From the NCBI GenBank assembly GCA_949358305.1, contig OX442318.1, forward strand, positions 15,978,517 to 16,042,516: a stretch of DNA of 64,000 nt, written 5' to 3'. Shown here in pieces: positions 1 to 9,008 of the stretch. Origin of the DNA: Strigamia acuminata. Taxonomy: Eukaryota > Arthropoda > Chilopoda > Geophilomorpha > Linotaeniidae. The position numbers and the translations under genes were made by a program. The notes under the pieces were generated by a model. That model had not been told where the DNA came from, searched no databases, and saw only the letters and a list, made by a program, of their open reading frames with translations. Every line of letters begins with the position of its first letter. Within the stretch, counting starts at the first letter, position 1.

Positions 1-352
1 TCACGAGATGGCGTGGAAACGCGGGACCCGTAGCAAAATTATCGGCACGGGTCGGATACCGCGTGCAAAAGACCCCGTAGCAGCGATCGCGCACGGGCGT
101 AGAAACAAAGGAGCCCCGTAGCGTAACATGCGCACGGGCTGTTGCGCACAGTCATAAGCACCTGGTTCTGGAGTAAAATTACCCAGAACCCACCACGATT
201 GCCTCGTTTTCACCCGGACTTCCGCTAAAATCAGCTGATCGTCGTCCGCACGTGATACACAGCGAGTGCATTTTTAACCAAGTTTTTGATCCATTTTACG
301 AGAAGTTTTCAAGTTTTTTAATCGTGGTCTGACTGAACGCGCAATCCTCACG
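1..352. other. Non-coding start of window with a degenerate threefold repeat
   Basis: No convincing gene. Between about 26 and 155 a block with CCCGTAGC followed by GCACGGGC occurs three times, at spacings of roughly 47 and 41 bases. An open frame on the - strand across 1-213 is low-complexity and is not called. Confidence 0.4.
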
Positions 353-511
353 ATGGATGAGGAAGGAGGGGACGAGGAAATGCTTGAAATACAGCATCAT
401 GACGAGAATTGGGACCCGGACATAAACGTAGTTCCACCCGATCAGGTAGTAGTCGGCATCGCCGCACGAGATTTAGCTCCGTGCGGTCGAATTAAAGATA
501 CACTTGACTAA
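353..511 (+). CDS. Small acidic ORF, possible first exon of the gene split by copia A1
   Basis: An ATG at 353 opens 52 codons ending at TAA 509-511. The peptide is acidic at its start (MDEEGGDEEM) and has no family I recognise. Within it, CAG then GTAGTA at 443-451 could be a 5' splice site at a codon boundary (exon end 445). The next exon candidate begins with ATG GAG at 1247, right after a good 3' splice site and also in phase 0. An 801-base intron would therefore join the two frames without a shift. This is inference from splice-like sequences; the ORF may equally be chance. Confidence 0.35.
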   Translation: MDEEGGDEEMLEIQHHDENWDPDINVVPPDQVVVGIAARDLAPCGRIKDTLD

Positions 512-1246
512 TACTTGACATGAACGCTCTGCGTTCGAAATAGTGTATAATTATTATACTAATATCCACGATCGCGAGAGCGATTGTATTTTCTCCTATT
601 ATTTGTCTTCAAGGACGCGATAGCAGACAAACTGTCGCCTCGCTCCTTGAAGATGACTCACGACAATTGACACGAACGAGACAAAGGAAACGAGCTTTCT
701 TTTTATATTCCAGAAATGGGAATAATTTATTGGATGGATTTTGAAAGAATTTATAGAACGTTGTTTCTATTTTTATTTGCTATTTTATTTGCGAATTTTT
801 TCCCGATGACACTAATTTATTATAGATTCGTTTTTTAACTCGACTTTAACTCCGAATTTTTGGAGTTATTATTAGACAAATTTATTTCTTTACAAGTTAA
901 TTCACGACAAGAACATTTGTTTACATGTTCTAAAATTGTTATTGGAGATTTTCACGAACGATTTCGCGAATTTATTGGTTTAAATACAAATTTACAGTTT
1001 AATTTTAAATTAAGCAATCCGAAGAAAAATTTCCGGATTAATACGCTCGATTCCGTCTCGTGGTTATCATTGGACGTGAACCAGATGTGCCAAGAAGACT
1101 CTTTTCTTCCTGACAAGGACGAATCAATGAACAGGAATAGGACTCGACGAGCGGTCGCACGTTTCAGCGACGTTCCTCGAGCCCACCCCCTATTTATCTC
1201 CGTGTTATTGGCGATTTCATTAATTATTTTGTTTCCATCATTGCAG
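512..1246 (+). other. Probable intron or 5' non-coding sequence
   Basis: AT-rich sequence with no convincing protein. A frame is open from 860 but its 5' part (860-1246) has non-coding composition. The 3' end has a T-rich stretch and TTGCAG at 1241-1246, a textbook 3' splice acceptor, directly before an ATG. I read the stretch as intron or leader of the downstream gene. Confidence 0.45.
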
Positions 1247-1983
1247 ATGGAGCTCCGAGACACATGGGGAGCGCTCAGCCCCGCATGCATAGTGCGAGCG
1301 GGCATATATCGAGGCGTACTGCCCGATTTTCTGCGCCGCTGCTTTGGCGAAGATGCGAAGCCATACCGCCTGCGCGTATTATTTTCGCGCGCCCTCGCCA
1401 AGCGTTGGGTTAACGATTGTACACTCCTGGACGCGTTCCCGGAGTCGGTGCGAAACGTCGTCGCTGCAGAGCTCGCTCGCATCGATGACCCGAAGTCACC
1501 AATCTTCCACCCGGCCCTGTCGAGCCAATACTCCGGCAGGCCGGCGGAGGAGCATGTGTTGTTCGCGTGGCAAGCGGCCGAGACCGAGGAGGCCCGCGAA
1601 GAAGTGTATCAACACTACCGCCAGCAGCTAATCGACACTGCGCCGGCGGTTGCAGAGCGGATTTTGCAAGACGACGGAATGAGCACCGCCGATATACATC
1701 TGTGGTGCGAGCAGATTCGGCAGGGAGAAGTTACGCCACAGTGGCGACCGAGAATGGGGATTCTCACGTCACAAGCTGAAATGTGGCAACTCCACTATTT
1801 GGGAATTCTCGGCCCCAAATATAATTTCCCAAGGAAGCGCAAGCGCTCCAAGGGAACCGGGGGCAGCGAATCGCGCTCCCCGGGACGGTCGAAGAAACAG
1901 TGCGTCGAACAGCACTCGACCGTCAACGATGGAGCGGGAACGTCAGCGCAGCCACCGCGCGACCCCGCGAATTACACCAGACC
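1247..1983 (+). CDS. Unrecognised gene, upstream part, interrupted by copia A1
   Basis: About 245 codons starting MELRDTWGAL, with GC-rich coding composition unlike the AT-rich sequence before it. I recognise no domain. It has a mostly helical-looking region and, at about 1831-1872, a basic cluster (PRKRKRSKG) that resembles a nuclear localisation signal. The frame is open to the insertion point of copia A1 at 1983/1984. It then runs 31 codons into the LTR and stops at 2080, so the present allele encodes a truncated protein with an LTR-derived tail beginning IELWWKYCVF. The rest of the gene continues at 9009. With one copy of the 5-bp duplication discounted, the reading frame is conserved across the insertion, which supports one former gene. 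It could be a host gene or an ORF of an older mobile element. Confidence 0.6.
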
Positions 1984-2460
1984 TATTGAGTTGTGGTGGA
2001 AATATTGTGTGTTTGGTTGTTTGTCGCCATATTGTATAGTTTGTGAATATTTACATTACACACTTTCCGGATATGTGTAATGAATGTGCTGCTATTTAAT
2101 GTCTCGATGTCGCGTTCAATCGATCTCGATTTTTATTAATGCTGGTTCTGTACCGCGGTTGAACGTTTCCATTTAGCAGCATGCGCTGATAACATCGTCT
2201 GCTCAAAAGAGCGAGTCCTGTATTGTTATTATTGCTTAGTTGTCGATTATGAATGTCATTGCTTTTATTTTATAATGTAAAGGACAAATCATTGAAATCC
2301 AACAATGATTTATCCTATTTTTCCGAGTGCAGTTGTTAGCCTCGAAGCGTGTACACTTTTATGTGATATTAAACATGGCGCACGCATGTCGGTGTCGCGC
2401 ACCTGTTTAGACACTCGTCAATTCCTTTCTAACCGATGTTTTGGCCAGGAAATCGCTTTA
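1984..2460 (+). repeat. 5' LTR of copia A1
   Basis: The 477 bp match 8527-9003. They hold a hairpin at 2286-2311, an ATTAAA polyadenylation-like signal at 2368-2373 and ATGGCG at 2375-2380. Read from the host side, the LTR closes the upstream host frame at 2080. From ATG 2305 a 52-codon frame stays open to the LTR end. Confidence 0.95.
2286..2311 (+). promoter_or_regulatory. LTR hairpin with 8-base loop
   Basis: AAATCATTG (2286-2294) pairs perfectly with CAATGATTT (2303-2311) around an 8-base loop. The same arrangement recurs in the LTR of family B (27880-27909), with one G-U wobble. The other family A copies lie at 8829-8854, 14535-14560 and 21078-21103. A role in the R region (packaging, strand transfer or polyadenylation) is inference. 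Confidence 0.55.
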
Positions 2461-2462
2461 TA

Positions 2463-2473
2463 TGGTAGCAGAG
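2463..2473 (+). other. Primer binding site of copia A1 (initiator tRNA-Met)
   Basis: TGGTAGCAGAG lies two bases after the 5' LTR and is complementary to the conserved 3' end of eukaryotic initiator tRNA-Met (CTCTGCTACCA). Confidence 0.93.
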
Positions 2474-3343
2474 GATGGTTCTCGACGGCCTGACCAGTTT
2501 GTAAAGGATTTCCGACCTTTTTGGACGCGAGACGAAGCCAAGACGTCGCCCGACTTCGCCGCAAACGCGAACCGACCGACGCAGACGGATTTTCTTCGCC
2601 AAATCGATTGGAAACGATCGGCAACGTGTGCGGACATTACTACGGACATTTTAGTGTGTAAGCAGCTTTATTTCGAAATTTTTCTGTGCGAAATAAGCAC
2701 TTTTTCCGACGTCGTTGTGAAATTCTCCTGGGGCGGCCATTTTGGATTCGGCCGTGAAGCGAATCGCAGCCCAGACGTGCATCTGAACCGATACACGCCA
2801 ACACGACGTTATTTTGCCGAGGCAATCAGTATTGCCAGCGAGACGACGCCCATTCACGTCGACACGACGGAGTTTCGACGCAAAACGACCGATATTTGTC
2901 GTAGGATCGTCGAGGACGAAGATTTGTTCTGTGGCGACCATTTTGATCGTTTTTCATCGCCATCGACGGTGAATATTCGTTTTGGAGCTGTGTTTACGTG
3001 TAAGTCCACGTACACAGCCATATTTAGCACGAAGAGCCGTGATTTACACCCGACGTGGAATTACGAAGGCGCGGACGTGCGCAACGACGATTTCAAGAGG
3101 AAACCCTGGTTTTGCACGCAGGGTGCACCAGTTGAGAGGGTTTCTCCTCACATTAGCACCCCGGCGTGCGTGTGAGTTAATTCGACACGTGAAGCCGACG
3201 TTGAACACACCGTGGGAACCGATTACGGCGCAAGGATCCCGTAATTGGCCAACTTCACATCTAGACTGTTTTGATTTATTTGCATACTTTCGTGAAACTC
3301 TGTATAGTTTTAAGTTTTTGTTGTTGGTCCCTTGTTAGATTCG

Positions 3344-3490
3344 GTGCTACCCTACGTCCAGTCGGGCACGTAGCACTGTATTCTTGGCTGGGCTTATCCA
3401 GGGCCCCCAACCATCCCGCGACCCCAGGAGGTCGGACGGAAGAGTTGGTGGATTGCCAGTCAAGGTTTTCCAATCTCACTTATTGAGATT
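3344..3490 (+). promoter_or_regulatory. Conserved structured leader motif, copia A1
   Basis: Stem GTGCTAC (3344-3350) / GTAGCAC (3370-3376), then CCCGCGACCCCAGGAG and GTCGGAC (3415-3436), then hairpin AATCTCA (3472-3478) / TGAGATT (3484-3490). The central motif is found in family B (28964-28989) and family C (43918-43943, - strand), and the last hairpin in B. The copy in A2 lies at 19899-20045. Function unknown; an RNA packaging, dimerisation or translation signal is plausible. Confidence 0.6.
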
Positions 3491-3661
3491 CCCCGGGTTG
3501 AAACTGTATTTTCGCCTTCCTTTTTGGTTTTTGGGACTAGAGACAATTGTGCATTGTGTGATTAAGTGCTCCTGTGAAGTGTGTGTGCGGAATAAATTCC
3601 GAAATTGTGTTCTCTCTGTGCATAACCAATTATTATTGTGCATTTTCCTGGTGTCGTCGTG

Positions 3662-6600
3662 ATGGCTTCAAAGCACGACGATTACAAGGATATTAAAAAG
3701 CTCGATGGCACGAACTATGCCACCTGGTCCGTGCAGGTCCAGTTATTGCTCAAATACAACGGCGTTTGGGGACATGTTAGTGGCTCTGAGCCACCACTGG
3801 CTGCAACAGCCACTGCAAAAGAGAAGCGAGAGTTTAACGCTCGAGAGGACAAGGCAATGTCCACTATCTGCATGAGTTGCGCTGAGCCGCAGCAAGTGAT
3901 AGCTGTTGCCTGCCCCACCGCTGCGAAAGTTTGGGAAGCCCTAAAGGACGCTTATCAACCGACGACGAGGGCACGTCGTGCTCGGTTGCGACGTGAATTC
4001 CTCAACATGAAACTTCGAGATAATGAGGAAATGCTAGTTTTCACCGGGCGGGTCGACCGCAAAATCGTCGAACTGAAGGACGTTAAAATTGAGGTCACCG
4101 ATGAATTCCAGGCATTCCAATATTTAGATCTTCTGCCCCCACAATACGAGGCTGTGAAACAGACCGCGTATCACTGGTCGGATACGGAATTCACAGCGAA
4201 AAACGTTAAAGAACGTTTACTTGGCGAGTACAATCGCCTTTATGAACAGACCAATGAATTTGGCGTCCCACCTGTATTGGCAGACAATACTACCGCCTTC
4301 TATACTAAAGGGAAATGGAAACCTCGTGGAAAAACCCCAAATTCCCCCGGAACTTCGCGTGGAACATGTTTTACTTGCGGTGGGTCGGGACACTTCGCCA
4401 GGGAGTGCCCATCGCCGCCGAAACAGCAAGGGACTTTCCCCGCCAGCGCTGGCTCGCCAGCCCAATTGAATCGTGGAGGCACCCGTGGCAAAGGACGAGG
4501 CAGAGGGGGTCCACAGAGAGCAAATCTCACACAACTGGACCCCTATACAGATGAGCCCTACACTTTGTATTCTGCGGTGTCGGAAGAGAAGCCCACAGTG
4601 CCCTTATCTCTTGTGTCGCACGGAAACTACGATTCACAATGGTACGTGGACACGGGAGCGACCGACCACTTTTCCTTCAACCGGAATTGGTTTTCAAACT
4701 TCAAACCGTTGTCTAACTTCAGCGTTCTACAAGGAGAAGGAAAATCGAAGATTGAAGGTGTGGGCAACATCGTCCTCACTTCGCTCTATGGACAAAGAAC
4801 GAGGAAAATAACTTTGACGAATGTATTCTTCGCACCGAATTTTCGGAAAAACCTTATTTCGCTCGGGCGCACCGATGAGGCTGGGTTATGCACAATTGTT
4901 AAAGATGGGAAGATGAGTATTTTCAAAGATAAAATCGAGGAACCATTGATTTCGGCAGTTCGGACTAGCGACAGGCTGTACAAAGTCAACTGCCGGGTCG
5001 AGGTTAATTCTGTAAACACAGCTGCATTAACTGCGCAACAGGATACAGCTGCTGTCCTCGATTTAATCAAATCATCCGTGAAGGATGAAAAATTTGTACA
5101 ACCGCTACTAACCATTTTAGATTTTAAGTCAGCTTTACTAAAAAGTTTCTGTAAGCCGGATATGGGAAAATCCGCATCTAATTTGAGTACGCAAGTAAGC
5201 GAGCCAACCAAAGCGAATGCGCCTGCGGCGATTAATTTACAGAAAACAGTGAATGAGGTTCAGACACCTCCTGCTATTGTTCCCGAAGCTAATGCGACTG
5301 CGAAAGTTAACAAAAGCGGGGATACTGGGATCAAAATGAGAAAGAAAGAAATATCCCAGAGTATGGACACGTGGCATTCCAGAATGGGCCACCATAATGC
5401 TAAAGGCATTATTAAATTAACCGAATCCGAGGACGTTTTTGGGATCAATTTGTCTAACAAAGAATTATCCACTTGTGACGCATGTGCCCGTGCTAAGAGC
5501 ACTAGGGCGAGTTTTCCCCCGATAATTACCATTTCCACTAAGGGAGTATTAGATTTAGTGCACATGGATGTTTGGGGGGCATCACAAGCTACTTCCTTGG
5601 GTGGGGCTAATTTTTACTTTATATTGGTTGATGATTATTCACGTTATATGTGGATCATAACGATGAAGACCAAAGGGGAAGTTTTGGGCCATTTTAAACG
5701 TTGGTTGACGGAAGTCGAAAGAACGACATCACGGAAAGTGAAATGCATTAAAACTGATAATGGAGGAGAATTTATTTCGCGGAATTGGGATGATTATGCA
5801 TCCAAAATTGGTTTGAAATGTATTCGTACGAATACATATAGCCCGGAAATGAATTCTGTTGCAGAACGTGCAAACCGTACCATTGTCGGTGGCGTCAGAG
5901 CTTTAATGTTGGAAAATGATTTCCCCTATCCCCTTTGGGCTGAATTAGCGACGACCATAGTTTACTTAAAGAACCGATTCCCCCATGAAGGGCTTGGAGG
6001 AAAAGTGCCCTATACCGTGTTTTTCGGCAAGAAATTGTCTTTGCGACACATCAGGTGTATTGGGTCGAAGACATTTGTACATATCCCGTCCCAGGTCAGA
6101 AAGGGCAAACTGGAAGGAAGGGCTTGGGCGGGAGCACTCATTGGATACGCAATATCAACTAGGGGCTACAGGGTTTGGGATCCTGTACGGAATCAAGTTT
6201 TTGCGTCCAAACATGTCCGAATTTTCGAAGACTCATATTGGTATGAGATTGGCAAACGGCTACAACAGCCCATCAAGCAACCGCAGGGTGGCCAATTCAA
6301 ACATTTTGGGGATTCTTCCTCGGACACCGAGGGAGATGATGATGATTCCGTTGCCCCTATCCCTGAAATTGTTGAGGAAGTGCAAGAGGCACTACCACCT
6401 CCTATTCCGCCCCCTGTTGAACCCCCGGTTCCGAAGGAGAAGCCTCCTTTACCCACAACCCCAAAGCCTGTTTTCAGACCTGAATTGAGGCCGCTTGTAA
6501 AACAAGCGATACAACAGCCTGCGATAGAAACTGTTGAAGGTGACTTGGTTGGGGATGCTGGTGCTGGGGATAATCCAGTTGAAGAAATTGGTGGGGCGAA

Positions 6601-8509
6601 GGGGGATAACGGCGATGGCGAGAATTACTTCAATGTTTATCCTGACGACGATGAGGAGGTTGATCTTCCTCCTACGATACAAGCTCGTCGTGGTTCGGGC
6701 AAAAAGGGAAAGAAGGTCAAAGATCCTTTGTCGCTGCCGCTGGATATGACTAAGTGGAGACGGGTCCAGTCTGTCCGGAAAGCCGGGGCAACGGCTGGGA
6801 AAATTGATGTGGTTTATTTCTCGCCCAATGAAGACAAACTTAGAAGTCGGACTGACGTTGCGCGATGGTGCGACGCAGAGGGTTACCACTACGACCCAGA
6901 TCTTTTTGACTTCAAAACCTTAGAGGGTGAAGAACCCGAACTCCCTTTTGCCGGTTTCTGTGCCGTAGAGCCTGATACCTACGAGGAGGCAATGAGGCAC
7001 ACCAACAAACGGGACTGGGAAAAGGCGATGAAAGAAGAGACAGATATCTTCGACGATCGAACTGTCTATAAAGAAATTGATAAGCCCGAAGGAGAGTTGC
7101 TTTTGGGATCAAAATGGATTTATAAAATGAAAAGGGACCAGTCGGGTGCAGTCGCGCGCTACCGGGCTCGCTTGGTAGCACAAGGCTTCAAGCAGAGGCC
7201 GGGCATTGACTTTACGGAGGTATTTTCCCCCGTAGTCAATTTCGTCCTCGTTATAGTGTTTTTCTGTACCTTGGTGATACTGAAAGGTTGGAGAGATGTC
7301 CACCTTGACATCAAGGCCGCGTACTTGTACGGGGACCTTGATAAGGTCCAATTCATGGAGATTCCCAAGGGCTACAGAACAGCCGAAAACCAACATAAGT
7401 GTTGGATGCTGTTGAAGTCATTATATGGACTACATCAGAGTGGACGGATGTGGTACCAAGCCCTCCACGACCGTCTACTCCAACTGGGATTTGTGCCCTT
7501 GTTGGGTCTTAACTGTGTTTATGCGTTAGACAACGACGCAATTCTTATCTTTTACGTGGACGACATAGTTCTCTTCTCCAAGGATGACTACGTCGAGGAA
7601 TGCGTTGTTCGATGGATTAGGGAATCCTTTGACACGGTTGATTTGGGTCCCGTGACCCTCTTGTTAGGCATAGCCTTTGATAGGTCTGGGGGCCAAATTA
7701 GGATCCATCAAAGGGCATACATAGAAAAACTTTGTAAGTTGTATGGGGTCGACTCATGCCTTCGGATTAGAGTACCTGGGACGCCAGGAACGATTATTCA
7801 GGGCGTGACGGAAAAGGAGCGGGTTGATTCCACTTTCCCCTATCGCAACTTAGTGGGAAGTCTCTTGTTCTTGGCGAGCAGGACAAGGCCAGACATCCTG
7901 TTCTCGGTCATTGTCCTCTCACAATACAATGAGAAACATTCGACGCGTCACATTAGTATGTTATTGCAAATTTTGCGATATCTGGCAAATACGTCGGATT
8001 ATATGATTAATCTTTCCAATTGCCGAAATGATAATCTAACTGTGTATACCGACGCGTCGTTTGCCCTCGATGCAGACAAAAGGAGAAGCTTCGGGGGTCA
8101 CATAGTCTATTTGGGTGGCGTTCCGATCATGTGGAACTGCCATAAGCAGTCAATGACTGCGTTATCGATCATGGAGAGTGAATTTCTGGCCGTGGTCGAT
8201 GGCGTAAAGGAGATTATATGGCTAGAGAGGCTTTACGATGCCGACATCATGTTCAGCATCAATCGGAACACCCCATGCGTGTACGCGGACAGTATGCCCG
8301 CGATACAATACGCCAAAAACCGAATAGAGAATAGGGCGAATAAACATATCGACGTAAAGCTTCATTTCCTCAGGGACTGGTTTGAGCGCGGAACGTTTGC
8401 TATTAAGCATATTCCAGGGGCCCTGAATGTCGCCGATGTGATGACCAAATGGTTACCCAAGCCCAGACTTAACACCTTGTGTGAGCATTTATTTGTAAGG
8501 CGCAAATAA
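3662..8509 (+). CDS. Copia gag-pol polyprotein, family A copy 1
   Basis: A single intact frame of 1615 codons plus stop, giving gag, protease, integrase, reverse transcriptase and RNase H, with no frameshift. I take the start at MASKHDDYKD (3662), eight codons inside a longer frame, because family B starts with the same pattern (MASEEKCDDYK). In order: copia-type gag (about 10-200); zinc knuckle CFTCGGSGHFAREC (about 235-248); protease DTG (D330); integrase zinc region HxxxH/CDAC (about 570-610); integrase catalytic D636, D699, E735 with the D-35-E spacing; RT with YVDD (1298-1301); RNase H with D1464, E1505 and D1543. All expected catalytic residues are present, so the element may be active. 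It lies between a 1.2-kb leader and the polypurine tract and would be transcribed from the 5' LTR. Gag is presumably separated from Pol by protease. Confidence 0.96.
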   Translation: MASKHDDYKDIKKLDGTNYATWSVQVQLLLKYNGVWGHVSGSEPPLAATATAKEKREFNAREDKAMSTICMSCAEPQQVIAVACPTAAKVWEALKDAYQPTTRARRARLRREFLNMKLRDNEEMLVFTGRVDRKIVELKDVKIEVTDEFQAFQYLDLLPPQYEAVKQTAYHWSDTEFTAKNVKERLLGEYNRLYEQTNEFGVPPVLADNTTAFYTKGKWKPRGKTPNSPGTSRGTCFTCGGSGHFARECPSPPKQQGTFPASAGSPAQLNRGGTRGKGRGRGGPQRANLTQLDPYTDEPYTLYSAVSEEKPTVPLSLVSHGNYDSQWYVDTGATDHFSFNRNWFSNFKPLSNFSVLQGEGKSKIEGVGNIVLTSLYGQRTRKITLTNVFFAPNFRKNLISLGRTDEAGLCTIVKDGKMSIFKDKIEEPLISAVRTSDRLYKVNCRVEVNSVNTAALTAQQDTAAVLDLIKSSVKDEKFVQPLLTILDFKSALLKSFCKPDMGKSASNLSTQVSEPTKANAPAAINLQKTVNEVQTPPAIVPEANATAKVNKSGDTGIKMRKKEISQSMDTWHSRMGHHNAKGIIKLTESEDVFGINLSNKELSTCDACARAKSTRASFPPIITISTKGVLDLVHMDVWGASQATSLGGANFYFILVDDYSRYMWIITMKTKGEVLGHFKRWLTEVERTTSRKVKCIKTDNGGEFISRNWDDYASKIGLKCIRTNTYSPEMNSVAERANRTIVGGVRALMLENDFPYPLWAELATTIVYLKNRFPHEGLGGKVPYTVFFGKKLSLRHIRCIGSKTFVHIPSQVRKGKLEGRAWAGALIGYAISTRGYRVWDPVRNQVFASKHVRIFEDSYWYEIGKRLQQPIKQPQGGQFKHFGDSSSDTEGDDDDSVAPIPEIVEEVQEALPPPIPPPVEPPVPKEKPPLPTTPKPVFRPELRPLVKQAIQQPAIETVEGDLVGDAGAGDNPVEEIGGAKGDNGDGENYFNVYPDDDEEVDLPPTIQARRGSGKKGKKVKDPLSLPLDMTKWRRVQSVRKAGATAGKIDVVYFSPNEDKLRSRTDVARWCDAEGYHYDPDLFDFKTLEGEEPELPFAGFCAVEPDTYEEAMRHTNKRDWEKAMKEETDIFDDRTVYKEIDKPEGELLLGSKWIYKMKRDQSGAVARYRARLVAQGFKQRPGIDFTEVFSPVVNFVLVIVFFCTLVILKGWRDVHLDIKAAYLYGDLDKVQFMEIPKGYRTAENQHKCWMLLKSLYGLHQSGRMWYQALHDRLLQLGFVPLLGLNCVYALDNDAILIFYVDDIVLFSKDDYVEECVVRWIRESFDTVDLGPVTLLLGIAFDRSGGQIRIHQRAYIEKLCKLYGVDSCLRIRVPGTPGTIIQGVTEKERVDSTFPYRNLVGSLLFLASRTRPDILFSVIVLSQYNEKHSTRHISMLLQILRYLANTSDYMINLSNCRNDNLTVYTDASFALDADKRRSFGGHIVYLGGVPIMWNCHKQSMTALSIMESEFLAVVDGVKEIIWLERLYDADIMFSINRNTPCVYADSMPAIQYAKNRIENRANKHIDVKLHFLRDWFERGTFAIKHIPGALNVADVMTKWLPKPRLNTLCEHLFVRRK

Positions 8510-8515
8510 CCAAAC

Positions 8516-8524
8516 AAAGGGGGA
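8516..8524 (+). other. Polypurine tract of copia A1
   Basis: AAAGGGGGA lies two bases before the 3' LTR and is the expected plus-strand primer. The layout is the same in elements A2, B and C. Confidence 0.88.
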
Positions 8525-8526
8525 TA

Positions 8527-9003
8527 TATTGAGTTGTGGTGGAAATATTGTGTGTTTGGTTGTTTGTCGCCATATTGTATAGTTTGTGAATATTTACATT
8601 ACACACTTTCCGGATATGTGTAATGAATGTGCTGCTATTTAATGTCTCGATGTCGCGTTCAATCGATCTCGATTTTTATTAATGCTGGTTCTGTACCGCG
8701 GTTGAACGTTTCCATTTAGCAGCATGCGCTGATAACATCGTCTGCTCAAAAGAGCGAGTCCTGTATTGTTATTATTGCTTAGTTGTCGATTATGAATGTC
8801 ATTGCTTTTATTTTATAATGTAAAGGACAAATCATTGAAATCCAACAATGATTTATCCTATTTTTCCGAGTGCAGTTGTTAGCCTCGAAGCGTGTACACT
8901 TTTATGTGATATTAAACATGGCGCACGCATGTCGGTGTCGCGCACCTGTTTAGACACTCGTCAATTCCTTTCTAACCGATGTTTTGGCCAGGAAATCGCT
9001 TTA
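8527..9003 (+). repeat. 3' LTR of copia A1
   Basis: A 477-bp match to 1984-2460, with no difference found by eye. TTTTATAATG at about 8809-8818 lies some 30 bases before ATG 8848. From that ATG the frame is open through the LTR end into the host gene continuing at 9009. Confidence 0.95.
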
Positions 9004-9008
9004 AGACC

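Larger units (their letters stand above)
2461..3661 (+). other. 5' leader of copia A1
   Basis: A 1.2-kb leader between the LTR and the gag start. A frame is open for about 240 codons from the LTR edge to 3175, but I do not call it: its first in-frame ATG overlaps the primer site, and families B and C have no counterpart. The 3' part (3344-3490) holds the motif and hairpins shared with the other copia families, annotated separately. Confidence 0.7.
1984..9003 (+). mobile_element. Ty1/copia LTR retrotransposon, family A copy 1
   Basis: Complete 7020-bp element with 477-bp LTRs at 1984-2460 and 8527-9003. The target-site duplication is AGACC at 1979-1983 and 9004-9008. The boundaries fixed by this duplication make the LTR start TATTGAG and end CGCTTTA rather than TG...CA. 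The order is 5' LTR, primer site, 1.2-kb leader, one gag-pol frame, polypurine tract, 3' LTR. The two LTRs look identical. It interrupts an open reading frame. Copy 2 (14386-21405, opposite strand) has exactly the same length and differs at only a handful of positions that I could see. Confidence 0.97.

Noticed and set aside
1-213. Open frame on the - strand at the window start
   Set aside because: It lies across a GC-rich degenerate repeat and has no protein-like pattern or supporting context.
860-1246. Upstream part of the open frame that contains the gene at 1247
   Set aside because: AT-rich, no protein-like pattern, and followed by a strong 3' splice acceptor directly before an ATG; read as intron or leader.
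1987-2460. Canonical TG start (TGAGTTG) for the family A LTR
   Set aside because: Both insertions have exact 5-bp duplications only if the LTR starts at TATTGAG, three bases earlier, and the LTR end is TTTA, not CA.
2463-2473. TGGTAGCAGAG as part of a tRNA gene
   Set aside because: Only the complement of the tRNA 3' end is present, at the fixed position behind each 5' LTR; it is the primer binding site.
2441-3175. Open frame of 244 codons in the copia A leader (also in A2 at 20214-20948)
   Set aside because: Its only upstream starts are a TTG in the LTR and an ATG overlapping the primer site; families B and C have no counterpart, and one of the few A1/A2 differences changes it (Trp/Cys).
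6193-7396. Long frames antisense or shifted to the copia pol genes
   Set aside because: They are shadows of the gag-pol frame and repeat in A1 and A2 only because the elements are near-identical.
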